Shown piece by piece: positions 1-14,011 of a stretch of 64,000 nucleotides of DNA. The stretch is from NCBI GenBank assembly GCA_032719365.1, contig CM064862.1:87842503-87906502 (forward strand), read 5' to 3'. Numbering within the stretch: position 1 is the first letter of the stretch; each line of letters begins with the position of its first letter. This DNA is from Prinsepia uniflora (Eukaryota > Streptophyta > Magnoliopsida > Rosales > Rosaceae). A program made the translations under genes and the position numbers. The notes under the pieces are model-generated. The model had not been told where the DNA came from, ran no database searches, and saw nothing but the letters and a program-made list of their open reading frames with translations.

Positions 1-1377
1 GAGTATCACCCTCTTATCGAAACATTCGATAGAGGCATGATGGGTTGTCAGCCAATCCATCCCAAGGATAACATCAAAATCGCATAAACCTAACAAAATT
101 AAGTCAGCCACGAGATGCACATCCCCTATCAATACAGGATACTCTCGTATCACTTGGTTGACTACATAAATATCACCAGTCGGCGTACCGACTCCCATAT
201 CACAACCAAGTGCAGAAATTTCTCTATCAGCTAAGGTTGCATAAGTACGAGAAACAAATGAATGAGTAGCTCCCGGGTCTATTAAGGTACGTGCATGATG
301 ACCAAAAATAGGAAGCATACCTGTCACCACTCCTGGGGTAGATCGAGCCTCCTGTTGAGTAACAGCAAATACTCGAGCCTGTGGTCCCGACGTCTGACCA
401 CGTCCTCGTGTGTTACCACATCCTCGACCAGCTCCTCTCCCCCCAGTCGTATCAGAAGTCGATGCCGTACTCCGACTCTGCTCGGCAGTGCCCCAACCGG
501 TACCACTACCAACCAAACGTGGGCAGTCCTTCTTGAAATGGCCCGGCTCCCGACAGTAAAAACAAACAAGAACATGACCCCGATTGGGCCCGCTGTTCTG
601 TCGGTTGGCTGATCCCACTGATGCTTCACTAGACTGCACTGTTGCCGAAGATTGAGACCCAAATCTCGGTGCATTCTCACGACCATAACTCGGACGAGTA
701 CCACCAGATGATCCAGAACTAGAACCGCCCCTTTTTGGCCATCTCTGACTCGGCGCTCCCTGATACTGTCGTTCTCGGCGCCGACCATAGCTTGGAAACT
801 GCTGTGGTGCTGGTAAAGTCACCTCAACTCTGGCAGCTGCATCGGATAACTCCTTCAGAGAAGCGTATGATCCCACTGTCACGGCACCACGGATCTCATT
901 CTTTAACCCCTGCTCAAACCTCCTGCACTTGTCATCCTCGGTAGACACATACAGAGGGGAAAAATTTGCTAGGTTCAAGAACTTTTGCTCATAATCAGCC
1001 ACAGATAGATCTCCTTGTTTCAGTTGAAGAAACTCCACTTCCTTGGCATTACGGAAAGAACGAGGATAAAACTGATCTAGGAAACGGTGCCTGAAATCCT
1101 CCAAACTCAGGGTGTTGGCATCCAATCCCGTCAATTACAATCCACGCCACCATCGATACGCCTGACTACTCAGCATAAACGTGGCTAAATGAACCATGTC
1201 TCCTGGTGGACATCGCATGATCTCGAAAATCCGTTCCAACTGTGTAACCCAATCATACGCCTCATCTGGGTTAGTCTGACCCGTAAAACTCATGGCCCCC
1301 AAACGTTGAGCTCTCTCTACGTCTGGACCCTCCATTTCTTCGCCAGGCTGTGCACGAGGCTCGCTTAGCGGAGACAT
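1..1377 (-). pseudogene. Ty3/Gypsy gag-protease reading frame, 5' part, one internal stop
   Basis: This is the capsid (gag) and aspartic protease coding region of a retrotransposon on the minus strand, running off the left edge. Reading down from the ATG at 1377, one frame stays open to position 1 except for a single TAA at 1135-1137. Visible in order are a retrotransposon gag domain (motif RWWRGL just before the stop), a CCHC zinc knuckle around 522-564 (C-x2-C-x4-H-x4-C, CFYCREPGHFKKDC), and a protease segment with DPGATHSF near 256-279 and DVILGMDWL near the left end. The protease active site reads D-P-G rather than the commoner D-S/T-G; from family knowledge this form also occurs in plant Gypsy elements. 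The open frame at 324-788 is a shadow of this gene. Clade is probably chromovirus (Del/Tekay-like), inferred from the long LTR and the primer site. Confidence 0.85.
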
Positions 1378-1454
1378 ATAGAGGTATCTGTACGTAAAAC
1401 AGATTAGTTAACCAGGCATGCACACAATGTGCAAGACTCAGACCGCAACCTAGT

Positions 1455-1466
1455 GCTCTGATACCA
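1455..1466 (-). other. Primer-binding site (initiator tRNA-Met)
   Basis: On the minus strand this reads TGGTATCAGAGC, the standard complement to the 3' end of plant initiator tRNA-Met used by many Gypsy and Copia elements. It lies 2 bp inside the LTR end at 1469 and about 78 bp before the gag ATG at 1377. This fixes the orientation of the element and marks the adjacent LTR as the 5' LTR. Confidence 0.9.
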
Positions 1467-1468
1467 AT

Positions 1469-4116
1469 TGACAAGACCCATCCCGATTATCCCTTGATAA
1501 CCGTGACAGATCCTATTCCCGTCTGAAAATAACTCGAAAGTACCAAAAGTAGTTTCAAATATATACATATAACACATATAAACGATAACATTGTCAGACA
1601 AGGGATAGTTCAGTATTCCGAGACCGTTGACCTAGTCAACAGGTTTACAGAGCATAGGAAATATTTACATGTAGGGAGTAAAATCCTACGCTGCAAAGTG
1701 TCTGAGTACGCAACGGTCCGTTTATTCCTCAGCCTCGATATTAGCCTCAGTATCTGTGCACTAGCCTGGAAGGCAAATAAAACATCAAAGGTGTGAGTGG
1801 ACAAAAATCAAGTTTAGAAATACATTTATCAAAATATAGTCTTACCCTCCAGTTTTCACAAACATGCATGCATATCATAACTCATAAATCAAATAATTAA
1901 GATATGAATATAAATCTCAAACATCAATAAAAACACAAGATCCAGGTCCAATATAGAGTCACGTTATCCATGCAACGCGTGCAAATCAATAGGCTCAAGG
2001 ACCGCTCAAATCCCGAGCATCCGCCGCTGTGAACACATCACCAGCCGGCAATCCAGGTCGTCATGAACATATCACTGACTGACCTCCATATAATCCAGCA
2101 CATCTGGTCTGAGTCGAGCCTCCATTTGGCTGCACGACAGCATACCGTGCTACGTGACCTCTCCGGGGTAAACACTTCCATCCCGGAGGCGAGCGTTATC
2201 TCTAGGGTCCATTTCGGGGGGAATCATATTCCACACTGAAAGCCCTCATATATCATCATCACGAAAACCAGTGAAAACAGTTGCACGTAATATCAAAACC
2301 ATTTTTGAACTGGGCTTTAAGCCCAAAAACACTTTTCTCAAATCCATAAACCAATCCACACAAACCTGCGCAATCACAATCTTATTGATGACAAAAATTC
2401 ATCAAATCCAACACCAGACTCATAATCCGAGTCAAAATCAAGTTCAAACCCCGAGCCTTAGCCCGAAATATCAGTTTCACAATTTTCTCGAAAATCGTGC
2501 CCAAAAGCATATAAAATAATATAATATTCCCAAAAATCCGGAAATCATCATATTGAAGTATCAATCATACCAAATCATTTCAAATCATATTATAAGGCAT
2601 TGAAAACATATATGCATGCATTTAGGGTAGAAAACAAAAGTCCACTCACACACCGTCCAAATTGTTCCGTTTCGAGCTGTTCGTACTCTTCCGACGTCCT
2701 GAAAGTATTCGGGCCTGTCAAACAAATAATATAATATTACTAGCTTATCACATAATCCTCTGTACGAATTTTCTAATCGTCGGAATAAAATAATATTATT
2801 TTAAACGTAACCTATACGCTTCGGTATACAAAACTCCTCTCAGTTCATATCCGATTGACCCGAAACCAACGCTAATAGGTCCGTATCATCGAGAGTATTA
2901 AAATTGCTGTTGGACCCTTCTTCAGATTACCGGTCACGCGCCCTCACGCACCGCCGCAAGCGGCTGCGCGTGACAGCCACGCGCCGTGAACAGTGCCTGC
3001 TACAGTGCAAATTCCTCGCCCGTTTCTCTGATAAACGGGTCTGCAACCCGCGATCAGACCCGACTCGATTTCCTTCAATTCCAACTCAATTTCTTCCGTT
3101 CTTTCATTCATTAATCTCAGTTCAATCTAACTTACAGTTCCATATCTTGAATTTGATTAAATAAACCCTAAACCTCCTCGACTCAGGATGAACACCCGAT
3201 GGGTTCGAATTCGGGTTCTACCCAAAATCAACCTGTATCATTCAATTATTCATACAAGAAGCATCCTAGATCCATTCTAAGCATAATTATGGAATCAATT
3301 TCAAGAACCATTACCTCTAACTAATTGAACTCAAGCTCAATTTTTCGAAACGGTTGCAGAGTCTGTTCGTCACGATTTCACCTCCAATTTTTGTTCCAGT
3401 TGATTGGGTTCGAGTCGTTTAGCTCCCAGGAAGCTTAATCTCACCTCAATTTCACACAAAACTGTCTCAAAAATCGAAATCGAATTTAGGTCCTTCAATG
3501 GTTGTTTCGGGCATTCCCAGTATGGGTTTTCCTCTAGTTCTTTTGGTTTTGTTTCGATTTTTCTCTCCAATTCACACTAATTGATCACGTTATTGTGCTG
3601 ATTTCCGTTGGTTTGCTGAGAATCGATCAAGGGAGGGGTTTTGTGTTCTCTGTTCTTAGTCGAATACAAACCATATGATAAATTTACAACAGATTAATTA
3701 ATTCCATTGATTATACAAAGTGCCACTAATGATCATTTGTGAGTGACATGTGTCACTCACAACTCTTCCTGAGTCATCCTAAGGGCTGATTCAGCCAGTT
3801 AGCTCATTTAAATAAGTCTACTGCAGCCAATTGTCCCATTTAATTACTTTATTGTTCACAATTACCATTTTACCCTTGTGGTCACAAATGACCATTTTGC
3901 CCCTGAATTTCTCAGACCCATAACTTCTCCATACAAGCTCCGTTTTCGACGTGCCACCTGTCTACGGATTCAGCGTTCCGAGACCTACACAATGGTACTC
4001 GAGAAAAAGTATTTTAAACAAAAAGTCAACTTTTAGCCATATGTCATGAAGGGTAAAAATGTCATTTTCACATTATTTTAATATTTTACAAGTTTTGGAT
4101 TTTTAGGGGCGTTACA
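1469..4116 (-). mobile_element. 5' LTR of minus-strand Ty3/Gypsy element
   Basis: On the minus strand the LTR starts TGTAACGCCCC (at 4116) and ends TTGTCA (at 1469), with the canonical TG...CA ends, about 2.65 kb. It joins the primer-binding site directly. It shares short blocks with the LTRs farther right in the window, for example the 'gggagcagg' type block near the 3' end and a GC-rich block at 2930-3000 similar to one near 46530-46590, but it is clearly a different family. The other LTR and the 3' target duplication lie outside the window. No host gene was seen inside it. Confidence 0.85.
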
Positions 4117-4171
4117 TTTTAAATTTATATATTTGAAGATTTTAGCATATGAAATCTCCTATGAATTTGGG

Positions 4172-4311
4172 TCAAATCCAAATTCAAACTAAAAATTAAT
4201 CCAAACATAAGAATTTAGACTTGTAGAGCTCAAATCCAAATTCAAACTAAAAATTAATCCAAACATAAGAATTTAGACTTGTAGAGCTCAAATCCAAATT
4301 CATGGATATCC
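4172..4311. repeat. Tandem repeat, 58-bp period, about 2.4 copies
   Basis: A 58-bp unit beginning TCAAATCCAAATTCAAACT starts at 4172 and again at 4230. A partial third copy starts at 4288. The first two copies are nearly identical, which suggests a recent duplication. No function is apparent. Confidence 0.85.
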
Positions 4312-5900
4312 AAATAGACCCTTAATTTTTTTTAGCATAACGTACAACAAAGAAATATGCCTCTAGGCTCTAGCTTGCAAAATTGTAATGGAAATGTGAG
4401 TTTAAGATTTCAATAAGGCAAAGAAAATTATAAAAAATTTCAACGTGCCCACCATTTCGAAAATGATGTTTTTGGTTATCCTTCAATTTCCAAGCTAAGA
4501 AATTGCGTGGGTTATATAGGATATCATGAACCATTAATTATATTTTAGACTATAATTAGTACATGCAAGAAATTCTGAGAAGTTTTAGAATTAATCGACC
4601 ACTCAACATATAGGATATCATAACTATAATTAGTATCAAAAGAAATTAGAGCGCTTGTTTAATGACTATTTAAAGGAAAAACAATATTCATGAAGTATAT
4701 TGTACAAAAACGGATGGTGCTTTATATATGTAGTTTCATTAAAACCTTGTTGGAGCTTCACTCGGTAAAAAAGAAAAGGAATATGTCAAAAGAAAAAAGA
4801 TTATATCACGCACCGGATACAATCAATTAGGCTCTTTCAAAAATAAATCTACAATAAAATTGGGAGGTTCTTCAAATTAACAGAGGTGTATTGAATTCAG
4901 ATCTATATAGCTAAGTACAGAGTTTTTTAAAGTGATCGAATTTTACATATTTATTCATTTTTATAAGTTTTTACAGAGTTAATAACATAATTATATAGAA
5001 TTACGTGATAGAACTTTTCATAGCCATGTTGAGTTTTATATATTTTGATTATGTTTTGCAGAAAATGATATTGAGCCGGATAATTTGATATATATTTTTT
5101 TGAAGAAATTTGTAATCAAATTATAATTATTGTTTTACTAGAAATTCTCAAATTATATTAAAATAAAATAATATTTCTAATAACACAAAAATAATTAAAC
5201 ATACATAAAACTTCTTATTATTGTTTTACTATAAACTTCTAGGGCTCGTGGCCAACATGCATGTGTTTGAATTTTTTTATTCATTTTTTTATTATCTTTT
5301 TTTATTTGTTTTTCAAATTTTAAATAAATATATGTAAAATTTATTTGATTTAATTACATATAATTTTTAAAGAGAATAATAGATGATAATCAATATCAAT
5401 ATATGACTTCAATTTTATTGAGTGATGCAAAAAAAAAAACATAAATTATATTTTAAGCCTTTTTCGTAGAAATCCGAGGGGGAAACTTAGACAAATTATA
5501 AACTTTGCTAAAGTATTACACTATAATGTTTGTCAAACTACATAAAAATCTTCAATTTAATGAAATTTACAATATTCATTGATATATTAAATACAGCTAA
5601 ACTTTTATGGGATTACGAAATATCATGATTGAATACAGCTCAACTTTTAATAATTTTATAAATCTCTATAAATTAAGGTATAGATTGAATACGCCTCAAT
5701 TTTGAATAACTTTATATATAAATCCATATAAAAGTAAATATTGAATATCCTCAAATTTTTATGAACTTTCTAAAAATCTTAAATGAATACTTCAAAAAAT
5801 TTAGAGATATTTAAACTTTATGAAAGTCTCATTATAAACGGTTCCAATTACCCCCTTCATTTTTTTTTTATCTTTTCTTTATTTTTTCTCGTAACCTTTC

Positions 5901-5970
5901 ATTCATGAATATTCACATATTCCACCTTTATTCATGAATATTCACATATTCCACCTTTATTCATGAATAG
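5901..5970. repeat. Tandem repeat, 29-bp period
   Basis: The unit begins ATTCATGAATATTCACATAT and is repeated at 29-bp spacing twice, followed by a partial third copy ending near 5970. It lies in AT-rich intergenic DNA. Confidence 0.85.
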
Positions 5971-7412
5971 TTAGTTATGTGATCCAAATCAATATTATCA
6001 CACACCAAAGGAGCTAGCTGATTTTTGTGCTTAATAGAGAGACACGTAAACGGATTGGTACACAAGTTGTACAAAATTTGCACTTGACCTCGGATTTAAT
6101 AATTCATGCATGACTTATAGGTATCTAGTTATTGAAGAATGAAGAATTTGTTTCTCGGTTTGAACTAATCAACCATTAAACAATATGTTGGTGGCTCAAC
6201 CGACGATCCCAATTCTACTTATAGAGAGGGGATCATATACTTAATTTGACCTTGTTCAATCGTTCATCCATGGAATGTATATACATATATGTATTGGTAT
6301 TTTACACAGGCTATATATGTATGGATGATAAAGCTCGATCGATATCTCTTCCGCTTTTGTGGCAATTCTAGCTAGCATTATTTAACATGGGAAAATATTA
6401 GCTTATAATTAATTAGCAGCAAGGAGGTGGAAGTAGGAAGAATTCTCTCCAACTGAAGATTTTATTACCAGGTCTCACTTTCTTATTCCACAACGTACAC
6501 ACTAAATTAATCTGTGAAGAATAGTCGGCAAACCCATCATTATGTATAATTAATTAATCACTAGATTAACGTCTGTTTGTGCTTCGCGATCAACGCGTTT
6601 ACAAAACGAAGTGTTTTGCACACACAAGAAAAAACAATAATTTGCTATTAATGGACTCTACTAAACCATGAACACCAAACCAAGGCCTGCAATAGATTTC
6701 AAGACTCGATCAAGAGTTATAATGGATATATATTTCTCAATCACAATAGCACAAATAACACAAAATGAAAGGTAATGATACTAGTATGTACATACACTAG
6801 TATGTACATACACATTGAGCAATAACAATTCTCAAATGCAGTAACGTAGCCAGGAATTCATCTGAGACGGGGTCTTTTTAAAATACTTAAAAATTAATGC
6901 AATAACTCGACCATACCAAGTACCTATTGTGGGAGGAAGAACTTGAGCAAGCCACATGGGTAGTTGGTATGTATAGCATTACAATCAGTTAGCTAGAGTT
7001 GTGTGTTACGTACAAACTTACAATGCTAACACTACAAAACCCTTAATCAGAAGAAACACCAGCAAACCAGCTTTGATCAAGCTATAGGTTTTAGGGCTTC
7101 GAGTTTTAAAATAAAATGGTGTTTCCCATTCAACATTATTACAATCACGTAAAATAGTTCATATTTAGTAAATTTAAATAATATTTATCATTTAAATAAA
7201 ATACATATTAGAATTTTATAAAGTAGACAATAACGTGAAATTTTATGTGTGGAAGACATAATATTCATCAATAAAAATATTTAACAGAAGTGAATACATA
7301 AAATTATGTAATGGCGTTATATTGGTTAAACATGAATGAATAAAAGTTTCTTTTGCCAATGTAATGTGAAATCGCCTATAGATATTAACTTGGAGAACCG
7401 TCCATCAAATTA

Positions 7413-7484
7413 GGGCATTTGGTCTAGTGGTATGATTCTCGCTTAGGGTGCGAGAGGTCCCGAGTTCAATTCTCGGAATGCCCC
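7413..7484 (+). tRNA. tRNA-Pro (AGG anticodon)
   Basis: A 72-nt cloverleaf can be drawn by eye. The acceptor stem is GGGCATT paired with AATGCCC. The anticodon stem CTCGC/GCGAG carries loop TTAGGGT, giving anticodon AGG at 7445-7447. The B-box region GAGTTCAATTCTC forms the T arm. CCA is not encoded, as expected for a nuclear gene. A run of T's begins about 13 nt downstream (7498 on) and fits a Pol III terminator. No intron is present. Confidence 0.95.
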
Positions 7485-8129
7485 TCAATCCTTAAACTTT
7501 TTATTTTTCACAACATTTTGGGCTGTTCTAAGATTTTCTGGGTTTCATAGTTTTTGGGCTCATTTTAGTTATCACAAAAAACTCCTGGGCTACATTTTGG
7601 GCTAATTAAGATTTTCTGGGCTTCTTGGTTTTTGGGACCATTTTAATTTTACACAAACAATTCCTGGGCTTCGGAGTTTCTGGGCTCGTTATTAACACAG
7701 AAGATTCATTCTCTATCAAAACACATTTAAGCTTTATCTGACTATTTCTTGTGGGTTGCTACTTTATATATTTAGAATTTAATCACAGAGGTTTCCAGAT
7801 TTAGTGGATATAATATTTTTTCTGCTGTCTTGTCTGGTCAATTTTGTCTCCATGTGGTTTTTTTTTCTTTTTGTTGCTCCTAACAATATTTTTATTATAT
7901 TTTATTTAATCCATCTCATTTTTTCAAACAATAACATGCCAACTAGATCGAGTTGATTGACAATATTCCCTTCCAAACAGAAGAGTTTGAAGATTTGAGT
8001 TTATGTGACCCAAAAAAAATAAATTAGTCCAACAATTAGAACCCCACCAATTAGTAGGTAGGATATAACGATTCGTAGCCGAAAGAACACGAATAAGTCG
8101 ACATTCCGTAAACCCAAAACAACACGAAT
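7485..8129. other. Intergenic DNA with a degenerate direct repeat rich in TGGGCT
   Basis: After the tRNA, positions about 7515-7690 contain a roughly 110-bp degenerate direct repeat in which TTTTGGGCT, TTTCTGGGCT and CCTGGGCT recur. No coding sequence is recognised from 7690 to 8129. Confidence 0.5.
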
Positions 8130-8433
8130 ATAATTATTGTGCAGATTATGATTGCAAGCGTGTCGTAATTGAAATTGATGCACAAATACTTGTGAAAAGC
8201 GTGATGTATGGGAGATGTGTGGATGCTTGTATTGAGGGGCTGGTTTAAGATATTGTGAAATTACAAGCCAATGAAGGCTAAACTATTGCACATGAGATTA
8301 CAGTTTTCTGTCAGCGATCTAAACACTGTTTTTGTTGGGAGGGTTTATTGTGGTGGTTTAATTTTTGAACTTTGGATATAAACGTTTTAATTCGTATTTG
8401 ATTAATGAATTACCTACCTTTTGATTAAAAAAA
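8130..8433 (+). mobile_element. LINE 3'-end remnant (RNase H-like region and A tail)
   Basis: Forward translation around 8160-8290 gives a degenerate stretch (VVIEIDAQILVKSV, then IAHEI) that resembles the C-terminal RNase H region of plant LINE polyproteins. It contains stops. About 150 bp further on lies an A-run (8426-8437), as expected for a 3' tail. The remnant is short and old, so this rests on motif likeness only. Confidence 0.45.
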
Positions 8434-8439
8434 AAAACA

Positions 8440-11400
8440 GCCAAAGCAGTTGGTATATATGCCTGCATCTTTCCAATAACCTAAAGAAGAAAAAACTTTC
8501 AGCCTGAATCCAACACAGTTTTGAAAATCGCACCGAATATTTTAAAATAGTTAATGCAAATAGTTAAATTACTTCCTATTTGATTGATATTTTTTTTTTG
8601 CATAATTCTTTTGGAAACAATAGCCTAAAAAAACATATATATAATTTCAACATCATCAAGCATCATTGCAACTTAATTTGCAAGGTTTTTTTAATCTATT
8701 ATTTTTTAAAGGGAATCGAGATGTAGAACTCCAAAAGATACGAGAGAGGTAGATAGATTTCCCTAGTTATTGCATGATGATGAGTTTTCAAGTTTATGAA
8801 GTCATGATCCGTTTTTTTCTAAAACAAAAAGAATGAATGAACCCAAATGAAAGAATTGCTTTGAAACTCCATAATAGCTAGCCTTGAGCTTTTTCGCATA
8901 ACAAGGCCGAATTGAGGTAGAACTGCTGCATTATGCATGCATGAACCATGAATGATGAAACATATACGTTGAAGAAGTAGTCCAGAGTCGATGGAGATGA
9001 GATCAATGACGATACACTGAAGAACCTAACAGTGTTATTATTTTGGCGATCGAGTTGACATCATTTGTAAATAATATATCGTAGGTACGTACCGTACTCG
9101 TACTCTATATGTCAACGACCAAATAATATTCCTATTTTGTCCCCTAATGTTCCTCAGTGGCACTGTAATATGTTTTTTCCTTTATAATATCACAATTAAT
9201 ATATAATATATAATCAGAAAATACTGGAACCTGCTCTCCTAATGTCAACTGATCGAGCTCGCTAGTCCGTACAGCTCGGTACATGCAACACAACGCTATT
9301 ATCCCCACATACGTACTCTACCTATGCATGCACGTCATTCGCGAGTCTACATTTCTAGAGGTTGTCACACTAAGGTGCTTGATAGTTATGTCATCATTTG
9401 CAACACGATCTATATAGACATAATATATAGCTGGGGAAAAATTATATCTACATAATAATGGATCTTATATTTTCCAATTTATAGGGCAATTATAATCCTA
9501 TTTTGTCCCCTAATGTTCCTTGATTTTTTTTTTCCATGATTTTGTCCCCTAATGTTCCTTGATATTTTTTTTTTCCATGATTTGCTTTCTATTTAATGTG
9601 TTTTTCCTTCATAATAATAATATCACAACTAATAATATATTATGGGAAAATTCTCGAACCTATCTCAATACCAACTGAAGCTAGTCCATACAAGTAATAT
9701 ATATATATACAACGATAGTATCCCTCTGCACGTACATGCATGAACGGTAACAATATATTTTATAAGTAAGAGGTCTTATTTTATAAGCTACTTATAGGTA
9801 TATATAAAGTTCCACTCTTATAAATAATAGGGACATGTGATATATATATAAATAATGAGAAGATTTTAATTAATCACTCATATATATATATAATATAATG
9901 ATATTGAGAGAAAGATTGCATTATGCATATTAGATATCAACCTCGTCACGAGAATTGAATCCGAGATTTGAAGAGGATAACTTGATTATAACACTAAGCG
10001 GCATTAATTATACAACTTTTAAATTGCCCAATTTTTCAAAGTCAAATATCAAACCGTCGGAAGCCGTGTGTGTTTATATATATATATAATAAACTTTATA
10101 TAGTAATGTAAATATTAATCATAATGAAATTTGAAATATAATTTGTACAAATGGATATCCATATTATTGATATCGATTTGATGATAAGTAATCTGTAGAG
10201 TTTTTTTTTTTTTTGGGTAAACAAAAACATTCATTAACCTGCAAGAGAGTCAGATTAAGGCTACCGACAACCAGCAGCCCCATGAGGGCTACCGACAAGA
10301 AATATATATCCACAGATTGTTAGATTAAGGCAAATCGATATCACCATTGATAATATATAGTGGCGAAAACTGGATTCAATTTGTGGGAGGCATTTCACAA
10401 AGTACTTAATTTTTTTAAAATTTTTTTAATGTACTATATAACTCATTAATTTAATGCATATAAAGGAATTTCAATTGTTCAAATCAATAAATATTATCAA
10501 ACTAAATAAGTATTCAAAAAATCATATTATATTACTAATTTATTATATAATTATCCTTAACGTGTTCACATTTTTTGAAATCGATATTATTTAGTATTTT
10601 TTTTCTTTGATATTTTTCTATAATTACAAGATATATATATATATATATATATTGACTCATTTGAATCAACAACCAATTCAAGTTTAAATAAATATATATT
10701 TTTTAGATCTTGAAAGGTATTTACTGCAGGGGAGAGAGAATTCCTAGCAGGAGTTATTATGTCTTCGAAGTTTGAATTTGAAATCACTAGTCTCTGCAAC
10801 GTTAAGACTCTTACCAATAGAACTAGACCCACTTAGCAATTTAAATATTTTAATAAAACTATATTATATTTATGTCTAATTATCAACCAAATTATATATA
10901 TATAAATCATATCATGCTACTAATTTACTACAACCATATACAGTTGTCTTCAACAGATTCTCAGTTTGAAATTGTTGCATGCCCAAAATAAATTATGATT
11001 GAAGTATTAAAACAAAGTAGCATGCGTCAAAATTTTAAAAATTGAAAAAAAAATAACTATAATACGAACTATATACTTTTATATCAAACTATTATTATAA
11101 CTTTTATAAATCATATATGATAATAATACATATGTACATTCAGAAGCCTAAAATTTTATTTTCAAATTGAATGTGAATCCCAAAATATATAATTAACTAT
11201 AATTATATAATAATTCTTACTTATTAATAAATTTTTAAGTAATTGAAATATATTATAATGGGATAATTATAAATAGGTCATATGTTTTGATTCAACTTAT
11301 AAGTTAATACAATATGGTAAATAGAGACAGTAAAAAAGAATTAACGTTTATTTTTTATTTTTGTCAAATTACATTATTATTTTTAGCTCATTATTTTTTA

Positions 11401-13960
11401 AATAATTATAAGTGTGTCATTACATGATGAACTCTAATCCGTAAATATCCTTGCGAATCTTTTAGGAGTCAGGATCTTTGGCCATGTGGATACTTGAAAA
11501 CAATAGTTGGTACTTGATGGCCGGTACACGTTTCGAAATTTGAGAGAGGTGATAACTCTGTTTAGTAATAAAAATTCGAAAGTTTTGAATCCTATATAGG
11601 ATGATGACCAAATCAAATTAGTAATAAAAATGAATTAAGGGCATAATATAAATCACATTCGCTAGTAATAAATTAAAAAGGCACGAGTTTCAATTGTCTC
11701 TACTGATTAATTAACTATACTATCATAATACAAGTTTGTTTGAAATTTGGGATTTAGTACAGGACTGGGTAAAAAGGGAGTTGATTTGGAATTTTGGATG
11801 ATTGATCGATCCACATGCACGGACTACACATATAAAGTTAGGCGTCAACTTCACAATTAGCACTATGTCATCTCCACTTGATACTTGATAGACACCATTT
11901 TCTTAATCCCACGTACTAGCTAATTACGCCTTCAATTAAGCTTCCCCACGTACTAGATTCATGACGAATGCTAATTTTTTTTTTAATTATTAAAAAATTA
12001 AAATTGAAAAATTATATTAAATTATTAGCCTTATAATAATAGATATACTAGCCTCATGCACACATGCGTATAATTTTTTTTTTAAAATTTTTATAAATAA
12101 GGAGAAATAAAATAAATCTAAAAAAATTAAAAAATAATGAGAGAAGGAGTGACTACCCGCTTATTCTCCCTAAAAAAACTATCAACTTTCTCTTTATTAT
12201 TTAAAATTTTAATTAAAATATATAATTTTACTATTTTGTCCATGTTTTATAGATCGATCATAGTATGGGTTTTCTTGTTCGAAAAATTTAGTAAAACCTT
12301 TTAACTCTCTTAGCTTTTTAATAATAGAGAGATACATATAAATTGTAAGAGTATAATTTTTATTTTTATTATTTAAAGTAGAGTAATTTATATATTAAAT
12401 TGAATAGAAACGTTAACATTCTCAAATATAAAATTAAACAGCTAAATTGGGTTTAATATCCTTCTAGATACTTTCAGGAGATTTGAATAAGTATGTGTGA
12501 CAGTTAAACTAATCACGTAAAATAATCTCACTCTGATACCATGATAAGTAGTTGAGGTTCCACCCTAAAACCAATTGGCAATGAGAGCAGTAACCCAAGA
12601 TCATATAAAACACAAATTGTAGTAGTACTTTTCCAATTTGAGACATTTTTCTTACATCTCAACAGTCTCGATATGGTGTTTGTGATCAAAACTATGTATA
12701 TAGCTAGTTCTTCTTGATTTCATAACTTCAGATCCTAATTGATTAGGACGTCGGTTTCGTGACTATAACTAATTAAGTACATGCACTAATTATTTTCATG
12801 GGGACTATTATAGCTAGCCAGGACTACGTACAAAACTTTTGTGAAGTACAAGTTAAATTACATCCTGGAGATATAAATATTATATAGTCGGCGTTTCCTG
12901 GGTTTCATCTAGAACTGGCCCCCGCTCGATATATAGACTTCCCAAGCCGATCAAAGGCCACGGCATTTATATTACTAAACTACAACTTGTATGATTTCGC
13001 AGAAATATTTTAAGATCTCAACAGAATTCCATTATGATCGATGTGTTTATATATATATTCACATTAACAAAACTAACTAGTTCATTTGCGACAGACTGCC
13101 ATATTAACAAGTAACATATATATATATATATATATACGTATTTATTCTATTTATATTTATATTTAATTCTTTGGAATATATTTCCCTTTACTTACAATAA
13201 TTGAAACAAAGATTCTACTACTGATTAATAACCATATTGTAAATATTGGATATTTGACACGAAAAAATTATAATTCATATTTCCACTAAATTAACAATGG
13301 ATAATACTTGCTTCACACTCCTGATGATATCTCCTTCGATTTATCGAATAATTCTTATATATAAATTATAATCACAATTCCATTCCACTCCTAAATTATC
13401 ATTTCAATATAATTTATATAAAAAAAAATCAAACAAATTGAAGATTATTAATTTAGCTATTTATGTGTGTAAACGAATTGAATGGATGGTTCACTTATAA
13501 AGATCTTCATTTTTACCAATACCATCGATTTATTTATTAGGTATATATGAGTGACTAAATGACCTCTGATGCTGTTGATTTTTTGCAAAGATGATCTTAA
13601 AACAATTATTTAGATTGAACGATTTCAATTATAATATATATATAAATAAATTATTCAATAATTCAAAAAAAAATTGTATAATATGAAATACCACTAAAAA
13701 TATGTATTCAATGCAAGCCAATATTGTTCATTAATAATATATCAACAATTCTTATATACCAATCAACATAATATCAATCATATATATATATATATATACA
13801 AATATACATAATATACTATGTTTTATTATATTTTCCTGTTTTAAAGTTATTTTATGTGAATTATGAGGTTATGGGCGCATGTGCTTGGGATGCTAGCTAA
13901 TAGCAATATGTACATGGTCAAAGAATATCTGCTTGCAGTCCAATATACATTAATCATACA
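8440..13960. other. AT-rich intergenic DNA, no gene seen
   Basis: No recognisable protein or RNA gene. The stretch holds a duplicated segment with TTTTGTCCCCTAATGTTCCT at about 9136, 9501 and 9540, several (TA)n tracts (about 10628, 13116 and 13780), and a T-run at 10200-10216 whose complement looks like a LINE A tail. Short open frames here are chance. The right-hand end probably contains distal regulatory DNA of the MLO gene. Confidence 0.6.
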
Positions 13961-13962
13961 AC

Positions 13963-14011
13963 ATATATATATATATAGAATATATATATATAGAGAGAGA
14001 GAGAGAGAGTC

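Larger units (their letters stand above)
4117..7412. other. AT-rich intergenic DNA, no gene seen
   Basis: No convincing coding sequence is present on either strand. The stretch holds short tandem repeats (listed separately at 4172-4311 and 5901-5970), a short direct repeat at about 6780-6812 and long A/T runs. The sequence near 6838 resembles the end of a common plant hAT-like element, but no partner end was found. Confidence 0.6.

Noticed and set aside
324..788. 154-residue open frame on the minus strand
   Set aside because: It is out of frame with the gag-protease gene; the correct frame carries the zinc knuckle.
10199..10320. Possible LINE 3' tail on the minus strand
   Set aside because: Only an A-run and a short 3'-like sequence are visible; no coding remnant is readable.
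10371..10420. AGTGGCGAAAACTGGATT-like hAT end (and a similar one near 6838)
   Set aside because: The sequence resembles a common plant hAT terminus, but no partner end or target duplication could be found.
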